A stretch of 64,000 bases of DNA from Aquila chrysaetos chrysaetos (GCF_900496995.4 NC_044008.1:14889276-14953275), one strand, 5' to 3'; counted from the first letter of the stretch, positions 11,101 through 26,203 are shown. Numbers and translations: made by a program. The notes: generated by a model not told the origin, from the letters alone.

Positions 11101-14100
11101 TAGGCAAATTATGAAGGGATAAATCCTCAGCAACACAGCAGTTCCTACCACACCCTATGATATTTTGACAATTACCACACAATTTGAGTCAGAAACTATT
11201 ACATTCTGCACAGAACTGTTTGGCTTCTGTCTTCATCTCCAGCAAGTTCCTGCCTGAGCACACACACTACACAAAAACAGCTCCTGCAGCTATGGAGGGG
11301 AGAGCTGCAAGGAAATCCCAAACTCTAGCAGGAAGCAACGTTTGTGTGATTCAACATGTTGAGTCTTTTCCTCTGAGATGGCACTAACCAGCATAAAAAG
11401 CACAGTATTAACTGCATGAAAAAAATCCTTATCCTGTCTGCATAATAGATCCTAGGACCACTTAAGTTTTGGGTGACTGAGCCTGTCTCCCTCTTCAAAT
11501 TCCACCAAGTATTCCTCTAGTGTACTTTCAGCTAGGGTAGTTTAAGGGAGAAAAGAGAAAGACTTGTTAAATGTTGCAAAACAACCGCATTTCACCTCCA
11601 CCAGCTATGCAAGAAGAGCAGAGGGGAAAAAAAAAACCCAAACCTTTTCTGGCTGGATTTACTAGTTTTTGATCCTTTTGATAATTCTTTTTTTCAAGTA
11701 ATGTAATATGCTTACACCATAGTCTATCACTGTAGTGGAAGTAAAGCAATGTATGTCAGTGAAGGCTTACAGTAGTTACCCCAGCACACTGGAAAAAGAC
11801 TGCACATTACAATGACTGGACAGGAGGAAGGTACAAGCCATTTTCTAGGCAAAATAAAAATGAAAATACCCAAAGAGTTTTGTTAACATCACAAACCACA
11901 AAACAGAATTAAATTCCATTCTGCTCCCTGCAGTTCCCATCTGGTTTTAATTTGCTAGAAAAGACTAAAGCCTGCATTCAAAAAAACAGACTGAGTTGTA
12001 AACATTAGTCTCTGCCAGCATTACTAGTAACTCATGAGGTACTGGAGTTGCCATGGAAAAGCAAGGGGGAGGGTGGGAGAAAAAGGTTTATGAAAGCAAG
12101 ACTTGCTCTGTCATTAAGCTCATTCTTCTAATTGCATTGTTTTAATCCAATGAAACGAAAGTGAAAAATGTTTGATGCTCAGAAGAAACACACTTGCAGA
12201 AAATCCAGTTCTACTCATCTCTATTATGTTTTGTAACATTATGAAATCAAGCAGGGGAAAGCCGAGAAGTGTCAGAACAGACTGCCTGGGCCCCTCGACC
12301 CCCTTGTTTTATAAAGCTTGTAATTACAGGCCACATACTGTTGCCCAATTTATTTCTTGTCATGTTATCAGTAGAAGATCCCTACTTCATTTCCTGCAAG
12401 AATAGTTTTGTTAAATTGTGACAAACTAATGAGACTACAGCTAAGAGCATCTCATGGTAATATTTAACAATATGCCTTTAATGAGACTTTGCCCCCATCT
12501 CTGCCTTAGACTACCTACGTAATAGAATTTCTTAAGCCAAATTTTTCATGGATCACCATTAGTTTCTAGTTACCTATGCCCCTGACATGAGGCACCGATG
12601 TGCTTTGAAAACCCACTTACACAGTTTAAACAGAAGTGAATAAAAGGAAGAAGAGGTGTTTCTGCAGCAATATGGGCCTGGAGGGATTCTGTTTCACATC
12701 ATACAATGACTCCCCCTCCATTTTGATGAATCTTAGATCCACACTGAGCCCCACCTCAAAAAATTAAATTCAGGGGTGGGAGAAAGCCATCTCCTTATTA
12801 AACAGATCAATCCCCTGTTTACAGCATACGTTCACAAATGATCAACACAGCTGAGGTGATGGAGCACTACACTCTGGTGTCAGAGCAATAACCCATAACA
12901 TTGGTGAAGAGCAACTAGAGAGAACACCTCAAGCCACTATTGCCTCTCACACCCACAACAGGCTCTGACATACCACTTCCTAGTTAGGGCTTATTAAGAA
13001 GCTGGCAGTGTTCTAACATTGAGTTGAACCCATTCAGTCACCACCAACATGGTCCTACTGCTTATCACTTTTTACTTCGTTGGGTTACTACCCAACTAGT
13101 TATTTTTTCTTCCAACTAGCCACAACACCTCCATGGCTCCTCCAGCCCTACGCCAAGCTAACCACCCCACCAACTGCTGCAGTGCTGTTTTTGTCAATCC
13201 CATACTTCCAGATCCAGCAGACTTTTGCATTGACTTCTTGATGGCAGGTATCATTAGCTAACATCCATTAAGTTTCAGCAGGTCCTCATGTAAGGCTGCC
13301 TTTTCTTTCACTGTTGCTAAAGATGGCTCTCTTCACCATAGGTCCTTCTCTTACTTTTGGATTAGCTCACCACTTTTCTGCTCGACATCCTCTCATCTCA
13401 CCAATTCCCACTTCCCCTCCTTTCTCTAGCTCTCAGTGCTGCCTTCATTCCTGGAAGTCCTTAATTTCATCTTAATGCACTCCCTTTAGCGTTGTTATGT
13501 GTATATATATATATATCTATCTCAATCTACCACTTGCTTCCTGTTATTGATCTTTCAACAGCAACAAAAAAAAGCTTTAACCAAGTGGTTTCTTCTTCCT
13601 TTCTGCTCCAATGTTCATGTAATTACATGCAATTAACAGTAATACATGCTCATACACTCAGTTTAGGGCAGTCCAGAGTGACCATTACACGAAAAATTTA
13701 TCCAACTCTTCTAGATCTAGTTAATGTTATACTCAGCCTATAAGAAATACATATGAACAGGCTACATTATACATGGCTAAATCACATCTGTTTCACACAT
13801 CTAAGGTATGTATAATCTGACCAGCATCAGGAATTGTGAAAGGCTCATTTTGAAACATAAACTTCTTAAACCACACCCACTACTTAGATACACCCTTTTC
13901 CCATGAACGGATCACAACTTGGACAAGCTTTTCGGTGAGTTCTCAAACAAGCAGCAAGAGGCTTTATTCTAAAGCATAAAACCAAGAACAGGAGCATGAT
14001 TCTTGCCGCACCCCCAATTCTACTACCTACAACTTCATCATTGGGACTTAGGGAAACTAAAAACATACCAAGAACAATAGGTGGTGCTACCAGCCCTGCT

Positions 14101-16502
14101 TGCATTTACACTTTTCAATACCTACAAAAGACTTGTGTGCAGTTAGCAGACCCTACTACTGTTTGAAGGGAACATGCATTGACTTCAGCCCGTCCTTCAT
14201 GTGATTCACTGCTTTATGTTTATAGTGTTTAATAACTAATGGTTCCTTTTCATCTTTGGTAGGGGTAGTTCTACCAATGTCCAACTATCCAAGTGTTCAC
14301 ACAGTTGTTAGTTTATTACTAATTTCATATTAAATTACTGTAAGAAAATGAGCATTCCTTGGATGAAGCTGCAAAGCAAACTGTACAAGCCTGTAGAATT
14401 ACCAATTAAAAAGTTTAACTGGCAGCAAAATTCTTGATTTTCATCTGCAAATTAAAAATATATTTGAGGGCAAATGGAATTGCTCAACTTTCTCACTAGT
14501 CAAATGACCATACTGCTATGTCTTTTTAACTGAATGAGCATGATTCAGGCATCAGGGGATTAAGGTTTTACTGTCTGTGCCCAAGTAGTGATGCAAGAGG
14601 TTGCAAGTCTTTCTGTAAGCAGACACTCCATTTTTTCCAGAGTTCAAGATTTTCAAAATTGTATTCTCAATCAGTATCCTTTCATACATAGCTAGCTTTC
14701 CAAAGCAGCTAATACCAACATGAAATTTTTGCTTCAGCGGGAAGAATCACAGTAAGCAGATGAGATCTGTTCAGTTTTCTAAAACCGTAACTTTAAATGA
14801 AACAAAAACCCAGACCAAACTGCAAATCAATATCCCCAAACAGAGCATGACCACCATTGCTAAATAATTGGAAAATACATAGTGGAAAATACACAGAAGA
14901 CTGGAGGGAAAGCATGGTTCTACACAGTAGTGACATTTCTGTGTAGCTGCTGGAGGAGCATGCTAGGACAAGCCTGCTGTTTCTACCTTTGCTCCATACA
15001 CAGGGACACTTCTGCATACCAAAGCTAGTATTTATCTGCTTCTTGCCCACATGATTCTGGGCCTGTTCTGCACAGGTTTCACAGTGCCAAGAAGCTTCAT
15101 ACCTTTAGGTGGATTGTTGCAGTCTGATTTTTGTCAGGAAGAGAGATTATTTATGCTAAGGGTATGCACACATTGATTGCAAATATGAGATCCACACAAT
15201 AGCCCCAGGCAGTTTTCCTGACAAATTTAACACCTGTGTACTGCTGCCAATATGACAAGAACATGACACGCAACAAGAAAACTGCGGTCTTACACAATTT
15301 TTACAGTACCAGCAACCAGGACCATAAGCATTTTTTGCACTTCTCCCTTAGGAGAAAATTCAAGGCACTGCTATGGATTTCTTTATGCCTCAACGGATGA
15401 AGGTAGCAATTTAGGTTGGGTTTGTTTGGGGTTTTTTTTGTTTTTTCTTAAGAGGAAGCAGTTTGGCATGGCTCAAGCTAGACTGGTACTGTTACCAAGT
15501 TACCATATTCCTTTGCTTTATAGCATGGATATGTACCGAACCTACGAGTAGAAGTAATCTGTAGCTATGGATAAGAAGTAGCAGCTGATGTGAAGACATT
15601 AACAGTTATTACCTAAATATATTCATGTTATAATGACTAAGAGGCACTAGAGTATTCAGTTTCACTGATTTCTCATGTTAGTCATGCCTGTGCATAGCAT
15701 CAAAGTTCCCATGACAGCAACTGGAGAAGGAATAATTCTAGTTATGAGCTTCAATAGCCACGTTTTGGGGACTATCCTTATACAAGTAACAAGTAAACTG
15801 CATTCTCGTTTGCTGAGAGGCTTGATGCCTTCGTGCTGTTTGAAAGAATACTGTCAAAGTGCTGCAATGTAACTGCAGTGGCTGTACTAGCCCTTCTACA
15901 AAGGAGGACAGGAAACATACTGACATTGTTCAGTTGGAGCTGATAAACCAGCTCAGGGTTGCTACTTTTCTTCCCGCTAAGGTACCCAAGGTTTTGGGGG
16001 GAGGGGAATACAGGAAACACTCTTCCTGCTCCCCAAACCTAAAAATAACTGAGACAGTATTGCTGCAACATTTAAGCCACCTAAGCACCCAATAAAGCCT
16101 GAAATATTTATACTCAGGCCAAACAGTCACAAAACTCCTGGGTTTCGCCCAGTATCTTTTTATCATTATTCAAACAGATCAGAAGATTGTGGCAGGAAAG
16201 TTTACTTTTCTGAGGGTAGACATGAGCCTGTTGCCAGCTGTGTTTTTAAACTATAGCACTTTTTCCTGCCAGTACCTTAAAGTCAGTTAAGCAGCAACTA
16301 CAAGCTACAAGACTATTCTGACTTGTGAACTCAAAGCACTAGCTTCCCCCCTTCGAGCACCTCTTGCTCTGTCATCAAAAATCAGCAGGTTTACCAGAGT
16401 TTCATATTAGAAAACAAAGGAAACAAACACCTCTATATTTAAGTTGGGTACAACATTCTCAAGAAAATCTGAAGTTAATACAAACAGCATGAGCAAACAG
16501 CT

Positions 16503-16518
16503 GGGGGGGGGGGGGGGG
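16503..16518 (+). repeat. G16 homopolymer
   Basis: Sixteen G, followed within a few bases by an A-rich stretch (AAATAAAAAAAA). This is the same purine-only layout as the other compound tracts in the window. Confidence 0.9.
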
Positions 16519-17890
16519 AAATAAAAAAAAACCACATATATTACACAGAAGTTAGAAAAAATTACATACAGCCAGCTGCCACTAGGCAGATTTTGCATGA
16601 CAGTATGAAATCAGACTGCACTAAATCATGTTCTTTCTCCTTCCATCTATAAACATGGAATTTAAATTCCTAGTAACTGAGAGTCGTAAAAAATAAAGAG
16701 ATTGATTATGCCATGCAGACAAATTTAAGTCATACAAAGCATTTGCAGGACTTTGGAGGCATGCTTACAGGCTTCATCATTCCAGTTCTCCTGCATTTAA
16801 CAAAGCTACTGATTTGGCGGTTACAGTTTCTTCTCCTTCGGAAAGCTACAAAAGGAGATTGGGCATGAACATCTAGTTCCAAAACAGGATTCAAAGTAAA
16901 AGGCAGACCTAATTAAAGATAAGCAGCTTCCTCTTCTGTGCTCCTCATTCTTGAGCAATCGTCCTCATTCTTCAACCGATTTCATGGCTTCTTTATGTAC
17001 TTCACACTATCCATTTACTGCACAGGAAACCTACAAGCTGATTTTGGAGAAGTCTGGTGGGGGGTGGAAATTTAGGCATAAAATTGCCATTCTTTGAGCT
17101 AGCCTCCAGCCCAGTCATTTTCTTTTGATGTTTAGAAATAATACAAGGTGTCATTCAGATATAGCAAAGCTATCTTAAGTTTTGAAAGTAAAAGTCCTTA
17201 AGTTTGAGAATAAAAAAGTGTAAATAGGTCTTATGTGCTATATTTTTAGTTTATACATACTACCAGTTGACCATGATATACCACAGTACACCTAGTAACA
17301 CCCATCCAGAAAGCTGGGGAAGGAGACAATCATGGAATGACTTTCTAATCCCACAGAAAAATGGCTCCCAGTCACCCTCTCCACCCCGAGACTCCAAAGC
17401 TTACTCAAATTTCACATATGGGCAGGAAACCACGTGGCCAGAAACCCTTAATAGTTCAGACATGAGTTCCCAACAGGAAGGAAGTTATAGTTAAATACAA
17501 GTCCAATCTGTGTTTCCCTCCACGAGCTCTGCAAGATGAATGGAAAAAAAAGCCAGGCTTTCCTGTTGCACAACAGCTAGCAATCATGTGACATAGGATG
17601 CAGCACAACTGCTTGAAATAGGGATGTTATTCACATGCAGAAGAACCCCCTCTAAACTGGTCTTTCAGAATTCTGCAGTTGCATACGATGCCTCTGTTTT
17701 CATAATTTCTATGACCTACTCTAGACATAGCCTTGAGCCACTTGAAAGTTGTACACTGTTCAAGAACTACAGGTTAGGCCTGCTTATTTTCCAACCAAGA
17801 CAAACAAATTTCAGTCAGGTTTCCTTCTTACAGTCCACCCTTTTGCTGTAGTTAGGGGCAGGACCTCTAATGATGATGTACTCAAATCAG

Positions 17891-17917
17891 CCCCCCCCTC
17901 TTTTTTTTTTTTTTTTT
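17891..17917 (+). repeat. C8-TC-T17 polypyrimidine tract
   Basis: Eight C, then TC, then seventeen T: a 27-base uninterrupted pyrimidine run followed by AGG. It resembles a splice acceptor on the + strand, but no exon-like sequence is evident after it. Confidence 0.88.
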
Positions 17918-20900
17918 AGGTGAACAGCTTAGAAAACCCACAAATGCTGATGAGAATACTTTTCCCATAACTATTCTCCAGTTAACATCAGGAATATGTC
18001 CTTTGCTTCAACACACCTATTCTTTCACTCCACCCCCTTAAGAACTGCAGTTACCTCTAGAAGCCTTCATCATCCTCCCTTTGGTCATCTGCAATTGTAA
18101 GCATGGTCATTCACATATATTGACATTTCATGTTTTGACCGTTTTAGCTTACATGTACTGAAGAACAGTTAAACAGACTAAATGGATCTCGTGTCTACGT
18201 TGTGAAGCTTGTTTACAGAAGAATGTATTTAATTCTTATTTTTTCCTGCAACAGTCAGAAAGGCCAGGAGTCCCCTTCGAGCACTTCCAGTTGAGCATTG
18301 AGTATTTGATACTAAGGGAATTTCAAAAGGTATCGCAAGTCAGACATGCTCCTGCTTAATGGGACTCAAAAAATGTGTTAAAAAAAATACCAATGCTTAC
18401 GTTAGACTTGTGTAAGGGAAAAGCAAGTGAGATTAATGAAGCATCTCATCTTTATTTATCATATGACAAGTACAGCAAGATTTCAGCTTATAAGCTACAG
18501 TAAAAGTGTTTCTAAGCAGTAAAGAAACCTCTCCTTCACTCCAGTGCCAACTGGGTATATCCAAAATTCAGATTCAACCAAGAATCTTAGAAAGACACAT
18601 TAAGAAAAACTAGGTCTACTGGACCTACCTTTTTGGACACCCAGGTTTTTTGCTTTTTGATGGTCTATTACTATAGTGGGAACTAATGATGCAGAAGGTT
18701 AAAGAGTACCAACCCCAAAACAATACTCATCCTTGCATCATGTAAGAAAAAACCCACCACCTATTTTAAACTGTTACTTTAGACATCCCTTAAAGGCTTA
18801 GGATTTTAAATATGGAATGGCTTCTGAACAGCTGTGAAGCTGAAATATCCAAGAGTGCAACACGCTATTTCTAGGAAGATGCAACAGATGTTTCACACTT
18901 GTTAATATGTACATCCTATTCTAAACAGGATGTAGAGTTTACTTGTACTGAGTGCAATCAGTACATAATTGTTGCTCAATGCTATTCAAGCAAAAAGAAG
19001 AGGCACCCAGAGCAAGACACTTCCTGTTAAATACTTACGCTGTCTACAGGAAAATATCCAAGCTTTAGGTAGCATTTACAGACATGCACAAGTACCTTTC
19101 AGCTCCATCCCTACTTTCTTGTGATACGTCTGATCAGACTAGGTAAGGCAGAGCCATTAAACTGAACAGAAGAGGACCCAAGTATATGAATATTCTTGCT
19201 AGGTTACAGAAGTGTGGGGAGTGTTTTGTTTTGTTTTAAATGAGGAAACAGTTCTAGAACATGTGTTGCAGTATCATTGCATTATTGAAATTAAAAGGCA
19301 TGTTTAAGCAAACACACTTAAACAGGAGATCAGCTGCAGAAGGTATCATAGCCTTCAGATTACCTTACTTTGCTAACTGTAGCATGAGGTTACAACAGGT
19401 CCAATGGTTAAGTTTTCCTGCTTCATATAAGCACTAACACTTGGCCTACAGGGCAAAATTTAGATAGCTGCTCTTCTTGGTATCTGTTAATGACTCCAAT
19501 TTACTTAAATGGGAACAGGATTATTAAGTAGTCATATCACTGAAACAGAAGACAAGACAAACCAATTTAGCTAACATCTGCACTTCCAAGGCAAATATTT
19601 GTAGTACACTATCTGCAGGATAGCATTGAGGAGCAGCTTGCCTGTTAAACAGAAGACCCTGCACTGCCAACTCTTACTAGTGCAGGCTTAGCTATAGCCT
19701 TCAGGGTACAGTCCTAATAATGCTTTGAAACGATGATTCCCTCCCATCAATTAGTCTACACTAGCAACTATAGTGTTTGAAGAGTCTCTTGAAAGAGCTC
19801 TAAGACATGTAGAAAGCAGTATGTTGATTTTGCACTGTGTAATTCATTTCACAGCAGCATGATTTTTCTTCTTCCCGTTCACAGTATTTAGCCTAGTTGG
19901 AAATATCCCTGCCTGCCAGTTTTAAAAGACAAACAAAACCAAGTCTAAATGCTTCATCAGTATTCTTTATTTTTGCCCAAATCTACATTATATCCTCTGA
20001 AGTGGTCCTTAAATTTTGGAATTCCCTCCCTAGTATAGCAAGAGTATGTTAACACCCAGTGTTTGTATTTCAGGCCTAGTCTGAAGTAGATGATCTTGGA
20101 CACAGAGAGGAAAAACCTTAAAATACTAGCCCTACTTGCATACAGAACCCAGTTGCATTCTTATGCAGTTTTCCAAAGTTAGTGGAAATTCAGAGGTGGT
20201 GTACAGTAGTACTGCACAATTGTAGTAAATGTGCTACTGCAACAGATTATTAGGCAAAGCCGCTTTGTTTAAGGTTCACCAGGAGAGATACAATTTAAAG
20301 TGTTCCAGTTCTCAACTCTTCTTGTACTCCATTAAGTATAGCAAAGCAGGTCCTTTGACATTAGCCATCAGGATTTCTGTTAAAGTCTGGCTAGTCTGTC
20401 AAGCACCATAAACCTGTATCTTTTATTACAGGTAGTTATAGCCAAGGACTCAATAGCTCACTGCCACTATTTCCTAGTTATCATCATTTCCCCTCCCTAA
20501 CAGAGAAATCACTGCAGATTCAACTTTACTATCTCTGAAGAGGAGACATTCAAGTTCAAAAATTGCTGTTAGCTGAGCCTAGACACTGTGGCTCCTACAT
20601 GAAGTATAGCCTTTCCTATGCTTGTACAGATAGGAGACAGAAGTGTTTCTCAGAAACAGTTTAAAAATAGGATCTGACAACAGACCAGCATGCCTTTATA
20701 AGCTTATGAGCTTGCTCCAACGTATGAATGCCAGGGTAATGAAGCACAGCTTTGGAGATGAATTCAAAGTGTAGCACCACCCTGATAAAAGCAATAGTTT
20801 CATTTTGTGAAGAGTAGTCTTCTAAATCAGGATAGCTGTAACAATGACATTAAATAACATGTTCTTATAAAGTTTTCTGATTAGAATGCCCATAGCTCTT

Positions 20901-22781
20901 CTGGATGGAATTTGAGACAGCTTACCCTGTCTCAGCAGATAAGACTACATCGAGCTATCATCAGCCTGACAACACCGGGCCGCAAACACTGTGGCCCAAA
21001 ATGAAGCAGCACAACCATTGCACAGTTTAGCACTTACCAGGGAATAAAGCTGGTAAAAGACCTCTTAGGCTAGAGAGTAAATTACTGTCTCACGATCAGC
21101 TATAGTCTCTTCAAGGGATTGCTTTGCCTGCACTAATAAAGCAGCACAGCTCTGCACCTCCCATTTGTTTGGTTTATTTAAAAAAAAAAAAAAACCAAAC
21201 CAAAACAACAAACAAGTTCACTTAAACTTGGGGAATCACATGACAGTCATCTAACCCGATACAGAAAGGCGAGAACATGGGATGCAAGGAAAAAGGGAGT
21301 TTAGCACAAGAATTAGATGCTAATGCTTGTTTTCCAGATAGCTCTTCAGCTTAAGTTCTTCTTGTGCTCTCCCCACTAGTTTTAGCACACCCCAGATCTG
21401 CCACACAAGGTAGTTTTCAACTTCTATCTGGTTGGTCTATAGCAGTTGTCCTAACACTGGATCAAGCAGCTATCAAAGATCCATACATATTACATACAAC
21501 CGGACAGAAAGACAGATACTAATTTCTGTAGATCAGATACTAAGAATTGAACTCCACCAATACAAAGCTTCATTAGTTGCCAAACTAATGAATTTTGCAG
21601 GAAACAAATCCATTATTATAGCCAGTGGTACTCAATGTCAGAAAGCTACCCATTCCGAGTATGCCATTCTGCTGTCAGACTTCTGTACTTCTGAAACTGT
21701 TTGAGCCCTAATACGCCACACTGAGTAGGGCTACAGCAGTCTTCAAAAGCTAAACCTTTGAAGAGACATGAAATACTGCTGCACTCAAGCTGCATTTCTA
21801 CTTTTGAGCAAAAACTACTGCATGTTGTTCCCTACCCCTGTGAAAAACCTCCACCCAGACAAGTCACAGTAAGAAGTTTCAGCAGAGATGGGGAACCTCT
21901 TTTGTCCAATCTAAATAACCACACAAATAGAACAGCTAAGCCTTGTCTGGTTTCCAAGCTTACAAACAACACAAACACTTGCTTTCTCCATGACAGGACC
22001 ACCTCCAGCTGCAGTTCCAGGATGCTGGAGCCCACAGTTTAGTAGCTGCCTGACTCTGGCACTGCGCAACTCTCAGAAAGTGGCAGTTTTTTCCCCTATT
22101 TTCTTCCTAGAGATCCTCAAGAACCACCATTGTGCTTATACCACCTGCATCTTAACACTGACTGAGGAACCATTCAGTTGATGGTTATTTTCAGCATCTT
22201 CATCAAAGAACTGTTATTGACAGGGCTTCAGGGCTAGTGGTGTATTATGATCAGGTCAGAGCACTGCCTCACTTCTGAAAGTAACTACACAGAGCTTAAT
22301 ACTGCTCTCCAAAGCAACCAGAAGTTCATCAGAAAGACTCTACTTCAAATAACAAGGTCATGCTAGAAGGAGAGAACAAACCACTGCCCCACTTCACTAC
22401 GCAAAGGTCATACCAGTGAGCTGGACTTGGTGCAAATTCCCACTAATCCTAGGATTAGCAGGCCACGTAACAGCTTTAAACCGGCTCCTTTAAGTGAGGA
22501 ACTCAACTGTTAAGAATTGTAGAACCAGCCAATAACTTGTCTTCCTTCTAGAGAAAAAACCTTACTATTCTCAACATTTTCTAAAAAGCTCATCATAACA
22601 CAAAGCCTGAAGTGGTGTGCAAAGGAAGTTTCTGCCCTGTCCTGCTGCTGTTCAAGCCTCGAACGCAGTCCTTCCACATCCAGGTGGATAAACTGATCAG
22701 TAGGCAGTCACTGGACCTGCTCAACTACCTACAAATAATGCATATTCATCTGACTAGTGACCACTGTGACCCACAGGTACC

Positions 22782-22783
<2 letters not shown>

Positions 22784-22823
<40 letters not shown>
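22784..22823 (+). repeat. T40 homopolymer
   Basis: Forty consecutive T. On the minus strand this is a poly(A) tract that could be the tail of an old minus-strand retroposon, but I recognise no element body next to it. It causes a spurious poly-Phe ORF on the + strand. Confidence 0.92.
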
Positions 22824-22829
<6 letters not shown>

Positions 22830-24740
22830 AGCTCAGAACTCACCCAGTAAGAGTAATACTTCACTGAATACCCCAGCTATTAGATTATCAGCCACTTCTG
22901 GAAGATGCAAGCCTATTCCAAGTTTTACCCTGTTCCAACAAAATAAGCTCCTTAAGTCCAAAATCCTGTGAACACTTAACTAGGCCACAGTTGAGAAGAA
23001 ACAGCATTTCCCTTATTTTTGTAGGCTGTTATTTCAGTGAATCTGAAATGATCTTGCCACCTACAACTGCAGGTCAATCTAGCAGTGCCTTACATACTCT
23101 TAAAGTTTTGAACTTTGAGTGTGCTTGACTCCTTAAGCAGCAATTCTGGCTGCACTAACCAAGAGCCTTTTAGAGTTGCCTCTCAAAATTCCCCAAGAAC
23201 TGCATCTTTACTGAGAAAAAACACACCTAATTTCACTAACAGTTAAAACCTGCACATCTCCATTCTCCCCACAGCTGCTTCTTCCTACTTGAACTCCTGT
23301 TCAAGCAGGAGTGTTTGTGAAGCCACACAATGAACATTCACATTAGAAAACCACCCATTAAAATTAGGCTTACACTAGATCCATTCTTCTCTTCTACTTC
23401 ACACATGATCACTTGCACCATCAAAAAAGGGGTGGCGCAGAAGCAAGAATGAACAGCTGGGAAAAGGTGCAGGATCATCTTTCAGCATGAGCACCACTTC
23501 AACTGTTTCAACTATGCCATTAATGCACACTCAGATCTATTACACTGTTAGTATCTCTCTCCTTTCTCCCCTAAATACCCTTGAACTCCTGTCAGTCCCT
23601 TTGTGAGGCTAAAGGTAAACAACAGTGTTTAAATAACAGATCTTAGCAAAGACACAGACCACATACACATGCACAGACAGGCTATCATGGCAAGTTAGAA
23701 CCACAAGTCTAACTGCTGGAGAACATCCAGCCAATTGAAATATCCTTATTAAAAGGAAAGAATTGCAGTTCAGTAGAAACTGTTTCTCTCCCTGCCAGGC
23801 TACCATAAACGCAAGCTACATGCCTGTTTTTACCCAGCCTCCCTCTCCTACAGCTCCCTTCCTTCCCCTCACCTTCCAGATTAAGACACAGCTTGCATCA
23901 GACTGGCCTTTGGGCAAATCCCCTCCCCTGAGGTTTCCATCTTAAAGTAGTATACACATTTGTTTTTCACTCATCTCCTGCAGCAGAAGTAATTCAGAAT
24001 GCATCAGACATTGTTTTGAGACTGCACTGCAACACTGCTGGAGCTACTGCTTCTCTGAAGATAAATAATACTGCTTCCCTGAGAACAGCTAATAAAACAA
24101 CCTTGAAACAAACAAACAAGAAAATATTATGAGCTCATTAAAACTTGCCTTCATTTCTATAGCTTCATAGAAGCATAGACAGCCCTTAATTCAAGTACTG
24201 CTGCAATAAACTACCAGTTACACAGAGAACTTTTAAAGTAGTTCACTTCTTGGTTTTCAAGTGAAGTCCGATATTGATGTGAGCTACCTAAATGGGTGCT
24301 TTAAGAATTAAAGCTCTAGCTGCCAGTTAAGCTTTTGATTTCCAGGTATGCTATATAAACTACTCTATAACATAAGCATTCAGACTGCTCCCTTACAGTG
24401 AGGTAGGCAACTACTCCCTATATCATACTTATAGAATACATGCCTAAATGCAAGTACTAATAAAATAGATATGTGCGTTTTTTTCCTCATCTTCAGTTCA
24501 AATTAATGTTCTTCATTTAACACATCTGCAAGGAAATATTCACCATGTCAGGTCCCAAATAAATCTGTTCTTTATCAAAAGAATCACTGTACACTGAAAG
24601 CCTCTCTGGAAACTTCAATTACGAAGGGAGTATTTTCCTTGTGTCATACTATGCCTACACAAGAAGAATCAGTAATCCAGTCACTTAAAATGTTTGGTCA
24701 ACAAGCCAACTGCCTCCTCGTAACACCATTTCCAGTAAGC

Positions 24741-24771
24741 TTTTTTTTTAAAAAAAAAAAAAAAAAAAAAA
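24741..24771. repeat. T9-A22 palindromic homopolymer
   Basis: Nine T immediately followed by twenty-two A, giving a self-complementary AT block. Confidence 0.9.
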
Positions 24772-26197
24772 GCCTCACCACCTCTAGGACTCAAGAATCC
24801 TCCTCTTTATAGTAGTCTGCACAGAACAAAATTGGTTGGTGCAATGCTCAGCTGACAGGCACCACCTGACACCCAAGAAAAAGGGGGGGGGCAGCTGTTC
24901 GTTTAGGAAGCAAAGCTTACAGCCTAAAAGCTAGGCTCAAATAAGACTCCAAACTTTTGAGAGCTTCACACTGTTTCATTCTTAATTACTATCATCTCCA
25001 TTTCTTTTCTGGTATCCTTTATATAACCTACAAAGGAAAAATGTAGCACTATTAGATGCTTCCAACCCTGTTGTTCTACCCCTCCCCCAACGACACAGAG
25101 ATGCCCTGCAGGCTCTATCTGCAAATAATATGGACTACTTACAGTAGCTCCCAAGTCCCCAGTCAGTTCTTATGTAACTAGACTCCACCTCACCATACTA
25201 CTTATGTAACACATATTAAGTAGCATCTATTATACAGGAGTCTTCTATATTAGTCATATACCCAGTTACTTTCATTCCAGTAGTTCTCATACAACACATT
25301 TGCCACATATTCAAGCTTTATCCCTAACCAGGTTACTACTGTGGATGAAAAAAGAAAAAAAAAAATTCCCAACTATCTGGGGACAAACTAAGAACAGAAA
25401 AAGTGCTACGGAAAATTTCTAAATGGAGCAAAGCACCACCCTTAAAGCATCAGCAATTTTAACTGTTAATTTGTTCGTTCGGTTAGATACAGAGGCTAAA
25501 TTTACACCCTGCCATACAAGAACCAAAACATGGAAACTAGCATTAAATTGCTTTGAAAACACAAGAATCCCACCCAAACAGTAACACAAGTTGCATTCCT
25601 TAAAGAAAAAAGTGTTAGAATTGGAAAACATACATTTTTTCACTTCCGCCCCATCAGTATATTGAAATAAAAAAAATCCAGAAAGAGTATTTGCCAAGCT
25701 TCCGAGCCTACCCAGACCTGTGTGACAAGTTCATTTCCCTACAAACCTCAGAAAGACATGGGGCATCTTCACAGTATTTGCATACCATAGTTTTCATTTG
25801 CACCAAGTGTATGCTCAAGTCCCCGTGTTAAAGATGCAGGCCATCCATGGCCTAACTTTGTAATACATGCCACATTACCCCACAGAAAAGCTGCTCAACT
25901 CCTACAACAGGATCCGACAACATACAAATTAAAGAATATTGATCCGTTTTTCCATAACGAAGTTCTGTTCAAATAAAATAAAGTCATTAATACCTTGCAG
26001 ATTTTTCCTGAGGCCCCCCACCCTGTACCCCCGGCAAAGCAACACTGGAAATGAGACGACCTCCTCGTCAGATGGACAACTCCGCATAGCCTGTACATTT
26101 TCCTCAGCTCTTTTAATGAGGTCATTTAAACATCGCTTAAACCAACTCTTTCAGTAAGTTACTCAGCAAGTACCATTCTATGATTCCGGGGAACCTA

Positions 26198-26203
26198 ACT
26201 TAC
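26198..26203 (-). promoter_or_regulatory. Candidate 5' splice site of divergent transcript
   Basis: On the minus strand the sequence reads ATCT followed by GTAAGTTAG, a strong vertebrate 5' splice site. It lies at the left rim of the CpG island, about 500 bases downstream of a minus-strand YY1 motif. It could end the first exon of an antisense, KMT2E-AS1-like noncoding RNA. No cDNA evidence is available. Confidence 0.3.

Larger units (their letters stand above)
5127..26200. other. Gene-poor region, possibly transcribed leftwards
   Basis: No protein gene is recognisable across about 21 kb. The many short ORFs lack protein-like composition and overlap on opposite strands. From about 8 kb to the CpG island the + strand reads A- and C-rich, opposite to the T- and G-rich + strand in the KMT2E introns. 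Vertebrate transcribed DNA usually has T>A and G>C on the sense strand, so this fits long minus-strand transcription from the CpG island. Human KMT2E has a divergent noncoding partner (KMT2E-AS1). I cannot define exons here. Other contents are simple tracts: C-rich at 9231-9245, a TA run near 13500-13516, G16 at 16503-16518, C8..T17 at 17891-17917, T40 at 22784-22823 and T9A22 at 24741-24771. Confidence 0.45.

Noticed and set aside
22612..22971. 119-codon plus-strand ORF with poly-Phe
   Set aside because: It is created by reading through the T40 tract.
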